DNA of 64,000 nt from assembly GCA_937625935.1 (NCBI GenBank), contig OW569348.1, positions 434,001 to 498,000 of the forward strand, written 5' to 3'. The translations under genes were made by a program, and so were the position numbers. Source of the stretch: Tetramitus jugosus (taxonomy: Eukaryota > Heterolobosea > Eutetramitea > Acrasida > Vahlkampfiidae). Below are positions 8,303 to 18,917 of this stretch, piece after piece (the stretch's first letter is position 1; every line of letters begins with the position of its first letter). Under the pieces are notes generated by a model. That model did no database searches. It worked only from the letters and a program-made list of their open reading frames with translations, and was not told where the DNA came from.

Positions 8303-9829
8303 ATGCAACACTTGTTGAAGAAGACCTCCTCTGTTGCCATTAGAAGCAACAAGACGATCCAACAAAAGGCCACCCCATCCGTCATCACCAGAAACTCTCA
8401 TGACTCCTCCTCCAATGAGCCTCGTTTCTTGGAACAAGTTGGTCTCTACTATGACAAGGCTGCCAACTCTACTCCATATGACACTGGTCTCCTCAACTAC
8501 ATTAAGGAAGTTGACTCCTTGTACGAGTTTTTGATCCCTCATGAAACCATCTCTGCTGATGGTAAGAGAGAAGTCCAAACAATCCGTGCGTACAGAGCTC
8601 AACACTCTCACCACAGATTGCCAACCAAGGGAGGTATCCGTTATGCTCCTGATGTCAATGCCAATGAAGTCAAGGCTCTTGCTACTCTGATGACATTCAA
8701 GTGCGCTGCTGTTGATGTTCCATTCGGTGGTGCCAAGGGTGGTGTCTGTATCGATACCAAGAAGTACACTGTCCACGAATTGGAAAGAATTACCAGAAGA
8801 TTTGCTGCTGAATTGATCCAAAAGGGTGTTGTTGGCCCAGCTATCGATGTGCCTGCACCTGATTATGGTACTGGTTCCAGAGAAATGTCTTGGATCTCCC
8901 ACACTTATCAAACCTTCCACCCAACTGACATTAATGCATTGGGTGTCGTCACTGGTAAGCCAATTACTCAAAACGGTATTAGAGGAAGAACTGAAGCCAC
9001 TGGTCTCGGTGTCTTTTACGCTGCTAGAGAAGTGTTGGAAGATGAGGCTTTGATGAGAGGTGTCGGTTTGAAGGCTGGTGTCGCTGGCAAGAAGGTGATT
9101 GTTCAAGGCTTGGGTAACGTTGGTTATCACTCTGCAAAGTTCTTTGCTGATCACGGTGCCAAGATTGTTGGTATTGGTGAGAGAGATGGTGCCTTGTTCA
9201 ATGCCGATGGTTTGGACATTGATGATGTTCACAACTACATGGCCCGCAAAAAGACTATTCTCGGATATCCAAAGGCCACCGTCTTGGAAAACCCAAAGGC
9301 CATCTTGGAATACGAGTGTGATGTTTTGGTGCCTGCTGCCTTGGAAGGACAAATCTCTCTTGAGAATGCACACAAGATTCAAGCAAAGGTCATTGCTGAA
9401 GGTGCTAACGGACCAACCACTCCAGCTGCTGCTGAGATTTTGGAGAAGCAAGGTGTCATTATCATTCCAGACTTGTTCTGTAACGCTGGTGGTGTCACTG
9501 TCTCCTACTTTGAATGGTTGAAGAACTTGGGTCACGTCCAATTCGGTAGATTGACCAAGAAGGCTGAACAACAAGGTAAGGTTGCCATGTTGAACGCTGT
9601 TCAAGAAATGACTGGAAGAACTTTGCACATTGAAGAGTACAATGTCATCACAAAGGGATCCAGCGAAAAGGACTTTGTCTACTCTGGTTTGGAGAGCACC
9701 ATGAAGGACTCTTGGGCAGTCATTAGAGAGATTGCTCACGACAGAAAGTTGAACTACAGAACTGCTGCCTACGTCTCTGCTATTGACAAGATCACCAGAT
9801 GCTACGGTGAATTGGGATTGTGGCCATAA
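8303..9829 (+). CDS. GDH: Glutamate dehydrogenase, mitochondrial
   Basis: Oxidative deamination of glutamate to 2-oxoglutarate and ammonia with NAD(P), in the mitochondrial matrix. The protein is 508 residues, the usual length of hexameric GDH. The N-terminal 35 residues are rich in Lys, Arg, Ser and Thr without acid (MQHLLKKTSSVAIRSNK), like a targeting presequence. The glutamate/catalytic segment with PTKGGIRYAPDVNANEV and VPFGGAKGG is at about residues 105-155, followed by DVPAPDYGTGSREM. The Rossmann NAD-binding domain has VIVQGLGNVG at about residue 265. Codon use is strongly biased (GGT, GCT, AAG, TTG), unlike most neighbours, which suggests high expression. The AATAAA at about 9845 may be a poly(A) signal. 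No intron. Confidence 0.96.
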   Translation: MQHLLKKTSSVAIRSNKTIQQKATPSVITRNSHDSSSNEPRFLEQVGLYYDKAANSTPYDTGLLNYIKEVDSLYEFLIPHETISADGKREVQTIRAYRAQHSHHRLPTKGGIRYAPDVNANEVKALATLMTFKCAAVDVPFGGAKGGVCIDTKKYTVHELERITRRFAAELIQKGVVGPAIDVPAPDYGTGSREMSWISHTYQTFHPTDINALGVVTGKPITQNGIRGRTEATGLGVFYAAREVLEDEALMRGVGLKAGVAGKKVIVQGLGNVGYHSAKFFADHGAKIVGIGERDGALFNADGLDIDDVHNYMARKKTILGYPKATVLENPKAILEYECDVLVPAALEGQISLENAHKIQAKVIAEGANGPTTPAAAEILEKQGVIIIPDLFCNAGGVTVSYFEWLKNLGHVQFGRLTKKAEQQGKVAMLNAVQEMTGRTLHIEEYNVITKGSSEKDFVYSGLESTMKDSWAVIREIAHDRKLNYRTAAYVSAIDKITRCYGELGLWP

Positions 9830-9911
9830 ATTCACTTGCCCACAAATAAAAGAAAAACAGTTTTGCAAACTTGAAGTTGTTTGGTCTTTGTGATTATTGT
9901 TAGTTTTTAGT

Positions 9912-10772
9912 TTACTTGTGTAGCTGAATGTATTCAACAATGCTTTGCCTGTCGAGACCTTTTCCCTTCACGCCAACCTTGTGCAAAAAGTAGTCCATGT
10001 ATCGCTCTTCGTCCTCTTGGAATGCTTTGCCCTCCTTGAGCCCTCGATAAATTGTGTGCAAATACGCAGAAGATGGTGCATTGAATGGTATTTCATGCTC
10101 TTGCCAAATGTGGTTCATTGCATAATTTGTGAAGGAGAAGATGGGATAGTTGTCTTTGGAGCCCAAGTACACCAACATGTCGTACCACTTTCTTTGTTGT
10201 TCCAATGGATCACTCGTCGAATCATTCAAAAAGTCAATTGTGTGATAGGCAGAACTATCACCACCAGACTCCTCCTCTGCCATCCACTGTGCAGTCTGTG
10301 GCAACACGACACTCTGAAACGTTTGTTCCAATCGATCAATCGCTTCTCGATCATGAATACCATTCTCTTGAGCCACGACATCAACAAATTGATCCACAGT
10401 GATCAAATACAATCGAACGACAGTTGACTGAGAAGCAACAGTTGTTGTTGTTGCAGTCGTCACCGATTCTGTCACAACAGGTTTGTGCTGTCGAATGAAA
10501 GCAGATCCACCTCCACCCCACGATGGCGATTCCTTTGCAAAAAAGAGCTCTACATGCTGCAGTTCATGAAACATGTCCATTCTGGGATTGGATTTTGTTC
10601 GGCAGCCCATGTGATGATGAAAGCCATTCTTGGGTGTGCCTCCCTGGATGTATACGTTGAATCGATCAAAGTTCAGATTAGATCCATAACAGCAGTACCA
10701 TACCATGGGTTGCTGTTGCTGCTGTTGTTTCTGGTCAACTACTTGTTGTTGTGCATTGTTTGATTCATCCAT
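9912..10772 (-). CDS. Gamma-glutamylcyclotransferase-like protein
   Basis: A 286-residue protein. After a 20-residue Gln-rich N-terminus comes MVWYCCYGSNLNFDRFNVYIQGG, which matches the substrate-binding YGSNL loop at the start of the gamma-glutamylcyclotransferase (GGCT-like) fold as seen in a family of bacterial and protist proteins. The rest is compatible with one such domain (residues 25-285). GGCT enzymes release 5-oxoproline from gamma-glutamyl peptides, but this branch is uncharacterised and some bacterial relatives carry unreliable names, so the substrate is unknown. The start is the ATG at 10772. The gene converges with GDH, its stop lying 83 bp from the GDH stop. Its start is 82 bp from the alpha-mannosidase stop, so promoter space is very short. 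Confidence 0.72.
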   Translation of the reverse strand: MDESNNAQQQVVDQKQQQQQQPMVWYCCYGSNLNFDRFNVYIQGGTPKNGFHHHMGCRTKSNPRMDMFHELQHVELFFAKESPSWGGGGSAFIRQHKPVVTESVTTATTTTVASQSTVVRLYLITVDQFVDVVAQENGIHDREAIDRLEQTFQSVVLPQTAQWMAEEESGGDSSAYHTIDFLNDSTSDPLEQQRKWYDMLVYLGSKDNYPIFSFTNYAMNHIWQEHEIPFNAPSSAYLHTIYRGLKEGKAFQEDEERYMDYFLHKVGVKGKGLDRQSIVEYIQLHK

Positions 10773-10853
10773 TGTTTTTGAGCTTTTGTTGTTTTGATAT
10801 TCGAAACGGAGTTATTGGATATGAAATCCGATCGAATTGGGAACCACGTGGTT

Positions 10854-13800
10854 TTATTGCTTCAGGGAAGACAAGGATTTCAATTGGAGTGCAAAGGTAC
10901 GGATCTGAGAAGGGTTGAGAGAAACGGTGAAGCTGTCGTTTTGTTCAGCCACGGAGCTCTCCTTGTAGTGGTTTCCTGATAGATAAGTTTCCTTGTATGC
11001 AGATACAACAAGGGACTTGTCAGAGAACCAGTTTTGTACTTGGACGGACTCTGGATGAGCAGGTTCATTCTCTTCCATAATGTGATGCAATCTGAAAAGT
11101 GCTTTAGATGGATCATTGCGAGAATCAGCCTGCAATGACATGAGATGCACATCGCTTGGCAAATCATGATGCACGGCACTATACCAAGTGTAAAACAATT
11201 GAGCATATGAGGCTGGATTGTCAATATTGAGTCTGTTCCATTCAGGCAAAGTGGTATCGACACGGTACACATCAACTGGATAGTTGAATGTGTGAGCTAG
11301 CGAGTGACGTTGGCTTACTGATTTCTGTGGAGACTCAATCATCAACCTCAACGTAATAAATACAGTGCTTGTGTCGTCTAGTGGTCTACCGAGACCTCTG
11401 CCATCGTCCATTGATGTTCTACGATGAAGCATGACTTCTGCTTGACCATCTTGTAGAGAGGCAATTCCTCTTGATTGATCTGCCAAGATTGTCAGTTGAG
11501 CACGATCGTCCTTTAGATGAGAGGAGGAAACAATCGGATAGAAGTTGGCAGTGTTCGTATTATCCTGTTCATTTCTTCTTGTTCTTTCCAGAGTTGTGTA
11601 TCCATTGTTATCCGTATAAAGCTTGCCCTTGGATGCAATATTCGTACTGAACACGGTTACGAGCTCCTTATCCTCGGGCATCTCTCCGATCTCATAACAA
11701 ATCTCAACAAAGTTGTTCATGCTATTCAAGCTGCTGTCACTCGAATTGTACAGTCTAACAATCTGCTTGGCATATGGTGAGAAGTATTGGTGAATCTCCT
11801 GCACAAATTGACCATTATAGCTTGTTGAAACGATACTGGTACTGACTGGTGTCTTTGATGGATCATCGCTCTTGAAGATATATGCACCAGAGTTCTGCAT
11901 GCCTCTCTGTGCCATGCTATCGTATTGCATCAAGTTTTGATCCAGCTTGATTTCAATACCGCTAACCTTGTTCTTGATGCTGCAAATTCTTGTACTATTG
12001 GATTCGGTAGAGCAAAAAGTTACGTCGTAAACTGGGTTTGATAGGCGCATAGATGCATCCGTGGCCTTATTTTTCTCCTTTTTCGTTTCTGCAAGTTGGA
12101 GGAAGTAGGTACTATAACCAACTGCAGGGACAGCTTCAATGGTTTCAAATACAATCTCATATTTTTGAGCAGAGAGTTGAACAGTATCGAATCGCAGTTT
12201 TCTGCCTGCAGAATCAGTTATGACGGCATTGTTTGTCGAAGTATAGAGGCGAATTGTTTGACGGAGTGACCAACCGAGAGAGTTAAATAGCACTAGTGGA
12301 ATCATCTGGCTATGTGGAGCAGTCGTGAAGTCATTGCCTTGAATATAGGATATTGGCAGAGGATTCTTTGATTTCTTTGTAAGTGTCGACAATGAATCAC
12401 TAGCGACTGAAGAAACACGTTTCAATCCATCGACAATGAAATCAGTATACATCTGAACAACATCAGTTCTTTCCGTACCGGTAATACCATCGTGATGTTG
12501 AACATAACCGTTGGCAGATCTCAAATCATTCAATCGATCATAACCATCCTTGAAGGATTGTAAGTCTGATTTTTGAGATTGGGATAGGACGAATAGAGCT
12601 TCAGCAGATCTGGCAATTCTTTCACTAGTTCTTGCCAAGTGTTTCAATTGTGGTCTCGATGTGAAATAGCCTGTCCAATAAGAGTTTGAATTGTCGGCAT
12701 ATGGGAAAAAGTCAGAGTCGTACCTTGGGAAGTTGGATGACAATGGCTTAATGCTATCAAAATACTCTGACAGCAAGGAGTACTTCACATTGATATTGAA
12801 CTTGTCCTTATTGTTGTTAATGTACTGAATCAACAGGGTCATGTTACTAAAGTTCTTCTCAGAATCACGGAACTCAAAGTCATCACCAAATGGAACCAAC
12901 AAGTGATTTGTTCGGAACGATTGAGCTCTCTGTCTAAAAATACTGACCAATTGATAAGCTCTAATCTCAATATTCCTTTCGTTAATAGGTGGACTGTGGT
13001 CTGGAGCACAGCAAGGATAGGCTCCCTCAAAGTCAAATCCATCTGGAGCAGAGTAGTGATGATACAGAATGTGAGATAGAATGCTCTGTTCGTTAGACAC
13101 CTTCCAATTGAATTCCAGAGTCTTATTATTGATCATCTCTTCCTTAATTCTATAATCAACACGATTGTACACCAAATAATCAAAACCCATCTCCTTGTAC
13201 ATTCGAGCATTGGCCTGAGAGGCTCCAAATGGATCAATATCCCATCCCACTCTCGGAATTGCCAAATCACCAAACAATTCCTTCAGGTACCTGTGACCGT
13301 GAGTCATCTGATCAATATTGGCATGGTATGTTGTCGATGCATGATCATTCATGACCCAACCACCAATAATAAACTCAATTTGTCTATTCTGGAGCAATTG
13401 TCTGAATTGAGCCTTCTTTGTATCACTGATTTCTGACCACCAGATGGAGAAGAAGCTTGTTTCGACCCAAATGAACCGACGATCCGGATTCTTTGCTAAG
13501 CCTTCAGTCACCGAATTCAAGATTGACCTGACTGCACCTTGATAGTACTGTTCAACAGTGTACAACCATCCGGGATCACCTGTAGTAACGAACAACAACA
13601 TTTTGAGAAAGCAAAGTTAGAACCACCAATTCTCTGCAGGACAAAATCACAATCAATGACAAATGAACCGAAAGCTAACCTCTTTTCATTTACCATTGTG
13701 AACACAAAATGAAAAAACAACAACAACAGTCACACATACAATGAGAATGAGGAATGAGATGGACATTGAGTAATTCTTGATTGTCTTTCCATGAAGAGAC

Positions 13801-13917
13801 ATCAGCAGAAGCAGGCCGTGGTCGTGGAGCCACAAAACGTGCTGCACTAGCAACATTGATTGTCCACAATGACAGTATCACAAGCAACAACAACAACGGA
13901 ACAGTGAATAATCTCAT
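10854..13917 (-). CDS. MAN2B1: Lysosomal-type alpha-mannosidase (GH38)
   Basis: Glycoside hydrolase family 38 enzyme removing alpha-mannose from N-glycans, expected in lysosome or vacuole. Two exons: 13917-13740 and 13579-10854. The intron, 13739-13580 (160 nt, GTATGT...TACAG), splits the zinc motif: joining restores HSHCDPGW, with the likely zinc ligands H59 and D61. The spliced product is 967 residues. Residues 1-26 are a signal peptide (MRLFTVPLLLLLVILSLW). The catalytic nucleophile is the Asp of GWDIDPFG (about D175). The middle three-helix domain follows (YVQHHDGITGTER), then the beta-rich C-terminal domains. Length fits the family (about 950-1010). Confidence 0.94.
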
Positions 13918-14085
13918 GATGCTTGCTCTATTTCTACAATGTTATTTGTTTGTTGTTTTGTGCGTGTTTTTTTGTTTTATCGGACTGGAAGGTTTTCAAC
14001 TACAAATTAGGCAATAGTACGGCATCGGATCAGAATATTGGAGAAGAATGGAAATTAAATATCATATGTCGATCGTTTGTAAAAG

Positions 14086-16182
14086 TTAGTACTGCGCTGC
14101 AATTCTCTGGAGGACAACAGGGCTAATATTCTTGTGAATACGAACAGAATCCTCATGAGAATAGAGTGCCACAAATGGTGAGATTGCATGTTCTAACTTG
14201 AATCTACTAAAGAATATTTCGTCCTGTTCACTGTTATCCTTGAGTAGAGCCATCCTTTGGTTTTTGCTGTCAACAATCAGAGTCACGCGGTCTCCCATTC
14301 CAAACTTGAGATTTGAGGTAGATCCTGTCTGTGTTGATCCTGAATATAACCCACCGTTATAGCCATAGAACCAATAGCGAGTGTTTGGTGTGGAAAAGCC
14401 GATGCGAATATTTCTGTGATGGTCACACTTGTCAATTGTAAACGAAAGAGCGAATACTTGTGCACCTTTGAGTTCAATCGTTGGCAGATAATAGGATAGC
14501 CAACTTGTTGCATTGTGCTTAATCACCCAACCATCATCACTAAATCTACATGTAGGAGGCTTTTGATTGAACGAGATGGTTCGAAGACATGTACGTCCTT
14601 CATTTAGATTAGCAAACGCTCGGAGTTTGTTGTGGTACTTTGTATCGAGGGCGCTAAAGTCAATCAAACCAATCAAATCTTTTGTCTTGAGCAATACTTC
14701 ATCAGAGAGATATTTCTCTTCATTTTCGAGTGCCACCCCCTTGATATTCAATACTGTTCCAGACAGTTGAAAGTGTCCCCAAGCAATCACTGCTCTGAGC
14801 AAGTGGACTTCAGACTCGATTGCTAAGATCTTGTTACACAGAATTAATCTCACTGACTCTTCAGTTAACTCGAGGAAGGAAGGACTCTGGATAACTGTTT
14901 CAGCATTATTCGCAATCAAGTTCATGAGATGCTTCTCTAACGATGAGTCAAATTTACCAACAAGATCAAACATTGGACACAATGAGGCATAATCTTCTCC
15001 TACTTGCAACAGAATGGTCGAAGAGCACTGATCTTTCAAGTCGTTCATCATGTACTCAGAACTAATGGCCAACAGTTCGACTACGTTGCCAGTTGTAATT
15101 TCAATCATTCCAGTGTACAAATAATTGATGAACGCATAAAACGTTTCGTATGAGTAATTGTGAATAACGATATCAATGACTGTTGCCTGACTCTCTCTCA
15201 TATTGCTCGTGAACATGGATAGAAACACAGGACACCTTAGAGCCAGTATCATTCGATGTGCCATCAACTCCCTCACAGCATTACCACTACTATCACAGGT
15301 AGTACTCGTATCACAACTGCCATTATCTTCATCCAGCCAAACAAATCGAACATCGCAGAGCAATTGAGATTCGAAGCATGACTTCAAATCCGAGTACAAC
15401 TTATCTCTTTCTGTTTTCACAGTCTTCTTTTCGTTCAATAACTGACCATGTTGTTTCACAGAGGAGACACACTTGTCATCACATGCTCTCTTGAACGTTG
15501 ATACAATATTATCTTCGAACCATTGTGAGCTCACATACGCGTTGCATTGATAGCACCAACATTCCAAAGTGTCACAAGACAGCACAGCACAGTGAGAAGA
15601 AGAAGCAGCTGAACACTTATCAGAGGCTGAACTAGTCTTACTATGAGATGCATACAGTTCTTCTCCAGTGGACAAGAACACTGATGGTGATGAATGTTCC
15701 CAATTGATTGCATCACGCTTCGTCTGTTGATAATGCTCCTCTGCGTGACCCTCCAGTAGTCTACCACAGAACACTTGCAAACAACCGAGACAAATATAGT
15801 GACCAGAGAGACCACCCTTGTTGACCGATGATGACTTTGATGAGTCATTGTTGTTGTTCATGTCATCCAGGTAGTAGTCATCATTGGTAATCTTGGTAGT
15901 AGCCGTCGAAGGAGTAATGACTTTAAATGATGGCAATGAAGTTTCCTGACAGGACAAACCACCGACTGTACAGGCACTGTGACACAATTCTCGGTGCAAG
16001 GTCATTCGATTGAGAATGTCAAATGTGTTCATGTGGGGAGACGTGGAAGAGATGTGGGGACATGTATCGTATGATGTGAACCATTTTCGATTATAGTCCG
16101 GATTGTTGCTGATCATCTTTGTTGTTTGTTTTGTGACAACTGGTTCTCTGATTGATGTTCTCGGGTGATTGAAGTCCGACAT
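14086..16182 (-). CDS. ZnF-UBP, BTB/POZ, BACK and SPRY-like domain protein
   Basis: A 698-residue intronless protein joining several ubiquitin-related modules. Residues about 40-215 look like a UBP-type zinc finger (CPHISS..., YICLGCLQVFCGR, GHAEEH, ECWCYQCNAYV), which in HDAC6, BRAP and USPs binds free ubiquitin C-termini. Residues about 270-390 are a BTB domain (LLCDVRFVW, HRMILALRCPVFLSMF, FYAFINYLYTG) and about 395-500 a BACK domain. The last 150 residues (IRIGFSTPNTRYWFYGYNGG, then GDRVTLIVDSKNQRMALLKD) look SPRY-like. BTB-BACK proteins are usually Cullin-3 adaptors, so a substrate adaptor sensing ubiquitin is a reasonable guess. The zinc finger is interrupted by low-complexity insertions. 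The start is the ATG at 16182. Confidence 0.78.
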   Translation of the reverse strand: MSDFNHPRTSIREPVVTKQTTKMISNNPDYNRKWFTSYDTCPHISSTSPHMNTFDILNRMTLHRELCHSACTVGGLSCQETSLPSFKVITPSTATTKITNDDYYLDDMNNNNDSSKSSSVNKGGLSGHYICLGCLQVFCGRLLEGHAEEHYQQTKRDAINWEHSSPSVFLSTGEELYASHSKTSSASDKCSAASSSHCAVLSCDTLECWCYQCNAYVSSQWFEDNIVSTFKRACDDKCVSSVKQHGQLLNEKKTVKTERDKLYSDLKSCFESQLLCDVRFVWLDEDNGSCDTSTTCDSSGNAVRELMAHRMILALRCPVFLSMFTSNMRESQATVIDIVIHNYSYETFYAFINYLYTGMIEITTGNVVELLAISSEYMMNDLKDQCSSTILLQVGEDYASLCPMFDLVGKFDSSLEKHLMNLIANNAETVIQSPSFLELTEESVRLILCNKILAIESEVHLLRAVIAWGHFQLSGTVLNIKGVALENEEKYLSDEVLLKTKDLIGLIDFSALDTKYHNKLRAFANLNEGRTCLRTISFNQKPPTCRFSDDGWVIKHNATSWLSYYLPTIELKGAQVFALSFTIDKCDHHRNIRIGFSTPNTRYWFYGYNGGLYSGSTQTGSTSNLKFGMGDRVTLIVDSKNQRMALLKDNSEQDEIFFSRFKLEHAISPFVALYSHEDSVRIHKNISPVVLQRIAAQY

Positions 16183-16526
16183 GGTGTCAGATTGGACAGA
16201 TTTACAGATTGGAAGAGAATTTGCCAGAACTGTTCGAACGCCGCGTTAGAATAAAGCTCACGTCATCAACTGATTGAGAAGTTTCGCAAAGTGTCAGTCC
16301 CGTAGTACGGGTGATCATCTTGCTGCTCCGGGAAAAGATTTTCCTTCAATCCCTTGTGTGAAAAAGAAAAGGGAAAATTCTGGAAGATCTCATTCTTTCT
16401 CTCAAAAAACAAACAAACAACTTCTATTATCTCTGTTGATAAACAACAATATCAACAACCACAACTAACCAAAATCTCTCAATAAAGAGAACAACCATAA
16501 CATAAAACACACAGAATCGCTTAGAA
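16183..16526. promoter_or_regulatory. Divergent intergenic region (BTB protein / ABC1 kinase)
   Basis: 344 bp between two divergent start codons. The half near the ABC1 gene is A/C-rich with repeated AACAA motifs, typical of the 5' leaders in this window. Nothing else is recognisable. The promoter assignment rests on position. Confidence 0.35.
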
Positions 16527-18638
16527 ATGCTTTCGTCTGTACCTATTCGCGCCAAGAATGCTCTTTCGCGAAATCGCAAATCAATTCTCCGACCTCTCAT
16601 GGTCAACCAATCACAACAACAACATTTTGTAACCAATATACAAAGACAACCAACAAAAAAACTCCTTCAAAACAAAAATTCATCATTCACGACTACTACG
16701 ACTGTACGTCATCAACAACAACGACATGCTACAACAGCATCGACAACAACAACAACAACAAAAGCAACAGAGCTAAAAAGCAAGAATCCATCTCTGATGA
16801 GGCGCATCTTGTCTCCTCTGTGGAGAACATTTACCTTCTTGCTCAAACTGTTGCTCACACTGTTCATTGTGCTGTTGGTGCTCATTTTCTGGGGTGTTGA
16901 TGTGTATCGACTCATGGACGGCTCACAAGGCAGTATCAGTCTCCAATATCCCGAGTTGGCTCAATTTGTAGATGTGTTGGAGGGCACTGGTCGTTTTGTT
17001 CGTTGCATTGCAACTGTTTGTCTCATTGGTTTCCAATACTTTTTAGTTTGGTCATCGTACAGTCCATTGAACCTCTATTATTCATTGTTGGAACCAGAGA
17101 TGGTATCGGATGAGAAACTGTTGCGCGAGAGAAAGGATCGCGTGCATCAGTATGGTGCTGACAAGATGCTTGAACTGTTTCGACGACAAAAGGGTCTCTA
17201 TATCAAGATTGGACAACAAGTGGCGTCAATGGCCGGTTTCATACCCGATCAATACGTGGACACGTTAAAAGTCATGAGAAATCAGGCACCGACCATTACG
17301 TTTGATGAGGTGAGACGTGTGATACGAGAGGATCTCGGACAATCGATTGAAGAGTTGTACGAGTCGTTTGAACCAACACCGATTGCATCGGCATCGTTGG
17401 CTCAAGTGCACCGTGCGATACTAAAGGACGGAAGTGTAGTGGCAGTCAAGGTTCAGTACCCGTATGTGCGCACGTTTTTCGATGCGGATATCAATGCAAG
17501 AGACGCCAGTTCTCGTCTCGCTACCTACATGTACTACATGCAGGAGAATCCGGATGACATTGCAGAGTTGATTGAGCTCAATGATTCGTTTGCTGATGAG
17601 ATGAAGAAGGCAATGAGAGATGAACTCGACTTTAAGAAGGAGGCACGAAATGCGACACGTGCGCGAAACAATTTCAAGAACAGGTCCGATGTCTATGTGC
17701 CAGAGGTGATGGATAGACTGACGAGTCAACGGGTATTGACGATGGAGTTTATTGATAACGCATGCTATTCGACAGATAGAGAAGCATTGCTCAATATGGG
17801 TTTTTCATTGAAGGATGTCGGTTACAAGATTATTGATGCCTTTGCAGAGCAAACGTTTGTTCATGGTCATTTGAACGGAGATCCACATCCAGCGAATGTG
17901 CTCGTGAGGAGGAATCCAAAGAATCCAACACAACCACAGGTTGTGATTTTGGATCATGGACTATACAAGGACCTGACAGATGATTTCAGACAACAGTATG
18001 CCAAATTCTGGCAATCCATTGTATTGCAAGATGATGAAGGAATCAAAGAGTATTGTGACAGATTGGGCATTAGAGATTACAAGCTCTATGCTAGTATGAT
18101 TATGATGCAGGGGTATGACGATCTTATACCTGCAGCAGATTTGAACACTGAAGGAACAATGAAGACCCAGGGTGGCAAAGATTTGCTGCAAGAGCGGAAA
18201 GTATCTGCTGAAGAAATGATGAAGCTCGAAGAGATGATGCAAGACAAAAAAGAAGATTTCATGAACATCTATAGAAATTTCCCTCCGGAGATGATGATGA
18301 TCATGAGAACAGACAACTTACTTCGTGCGTTAAATCAAGAGCTCGGCAATGGAACTTCTGTGGTCAACCGATTTGCGATAATGGCAAGGGCTGCTTCAAG
18401 AGGAGTGTATTTCTCGAACACCAATGACGAACAGACCTCAAGGACATGGAGAGACCGATTCGCACGGTGGAAAGGACAGATCAAGTTCGAACTGCGATTA
18501 GCTGTCATTCGAGTGCAGAGTTGGTTGGCTTCGTTGTACGTCTCAATCTTTGGTATGCCAAAGATTGAGAACATCATGGCCAACTTGCAAATCAGAGAAG
18601 AAATTGAGCTCGTCGAATCAGCAAAACATCACGATTAA
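16527..18638 (+). CDS. ABC1/UbiB (ADCK1/5-type) atypical kinase, mitochondrial
   Basis: A 703-residue UbiB/ADCK-family protein kinase-like protein, related to proteins that support coenzyme Q or lipid homeostasis at the inner mitochondrial membrane. The N-terminus is rich in Arg, Ser, Thr and Gln and free of acid (MLSSVPIRAKNALSRNRKS), like a presequence. A hydrophobic segment follows at about 93-125. Family motifs: GLYIKIGQQVAS (the KxGQ motif, about 222-233), the altered nucleotide loop ASASLAQVHRA, VAVKVQYP (ATP-binding Lys), NGDPHPANVLV (catalytic loop, about 450) and LDHGLY in place of DFG. DHG and KxGQ are normal for this family. The ADCK1/5 assignment is from overall look only. The C-terminus is longer than in human ADCK1. 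Confidence 0.88.
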   Translation: MLSSVPIRAKNALSRNRKSILRPLMVNQSQQQHFVTNIQRQPTKKLLQNKNSSFTTTTTVRHQQQRHATTASTTTTTTKATELKSKNPSLMRRILSPLWRTFTFLLKLLLTLFIVLLVLIFWGVDVYRLMDGSQGSISLQYPELAQFVDVLEGTGRFVRCIATVCLIGFQYFLVWSSYSPLNLYYSLLEPEMVSDEKLLRERKDRVHQYGADKMLELFRRQKGLYIKIGQQVASMAGFIPDQYVDTLKVMRNQAPTITFDEVRRVIREDLGQSIEELYESFEPTPIASASLAQVHRAILKDGSVVAVKVQYPYVRTFFDADINARDASSRLATYMYYMQENPDDIAELIELNDSFADEMKKAMRDELDFKKEARNATRARNNFKNRSDVYVPEVMDRLTSQRVLTMEFIDNACYSTDREALLNMGFSLKDVGYKIIDAFAEQTFVHGHLNGDPHPANVLVRRNPKNPTQPQVVILDHGLYKDLTDDFRQQYAKFWQSIVLQDDEGIKEYCDRLGIRDYKLYASMIMMQGYDDLIPAADLNTEGTMKTQGGKDLLQERKVSAEEMMKLEEMMQDKKEDFMNIYRNFPPEMMMIMRTDNLLRALNQELGNGTSVVNRFAIMARAASRGVYFSNTNDEQTSRTWRDRFARWKGQIKFELRLAVIRVQSWLASLYVSIFGMPKIENIMANLQIREEIELVESAKHHD

Positions 18639-18917
18639 TTAAAGGTGGCGAAACAATTAGAACAAAGAAGAATTGGTGACTTACAGTTGCTCAAGTCAAA
18701 GGTGAAAACACACAAGTTTTAAAGTGCCTTAATACAATGCTTAAATTATGAAACTTATTTATTACCATACTCGCTGGCTCTCAAAAAAATTGGTGGTATT
18801 GCCTACTTGTATATGTACAACGAATTGTTTGTTCCCCGTTAATAGCAGGATGTTGACAAATAGGTGGATCAAGGTGTCATTCTCAATAAAATGAACACAT
18901 TACCATTGATCTGTCAC

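Noticed and set aside
8225-9940. Reverse-strand ORF of 571 codons over GDH
   Set aside because: It mirrors the strongly biased GDH gene, lacks any family signature, and its composition is that of an antisense translation. Not annotated as a gene.
13690-13917. Separate small secreted protein ending in a Cys-rich stretch
   Set aside because: It is exon 1 of alpha-mannosidase read into the intron; the NVHLIPHSH ending completes the GH38 motif after splicing.
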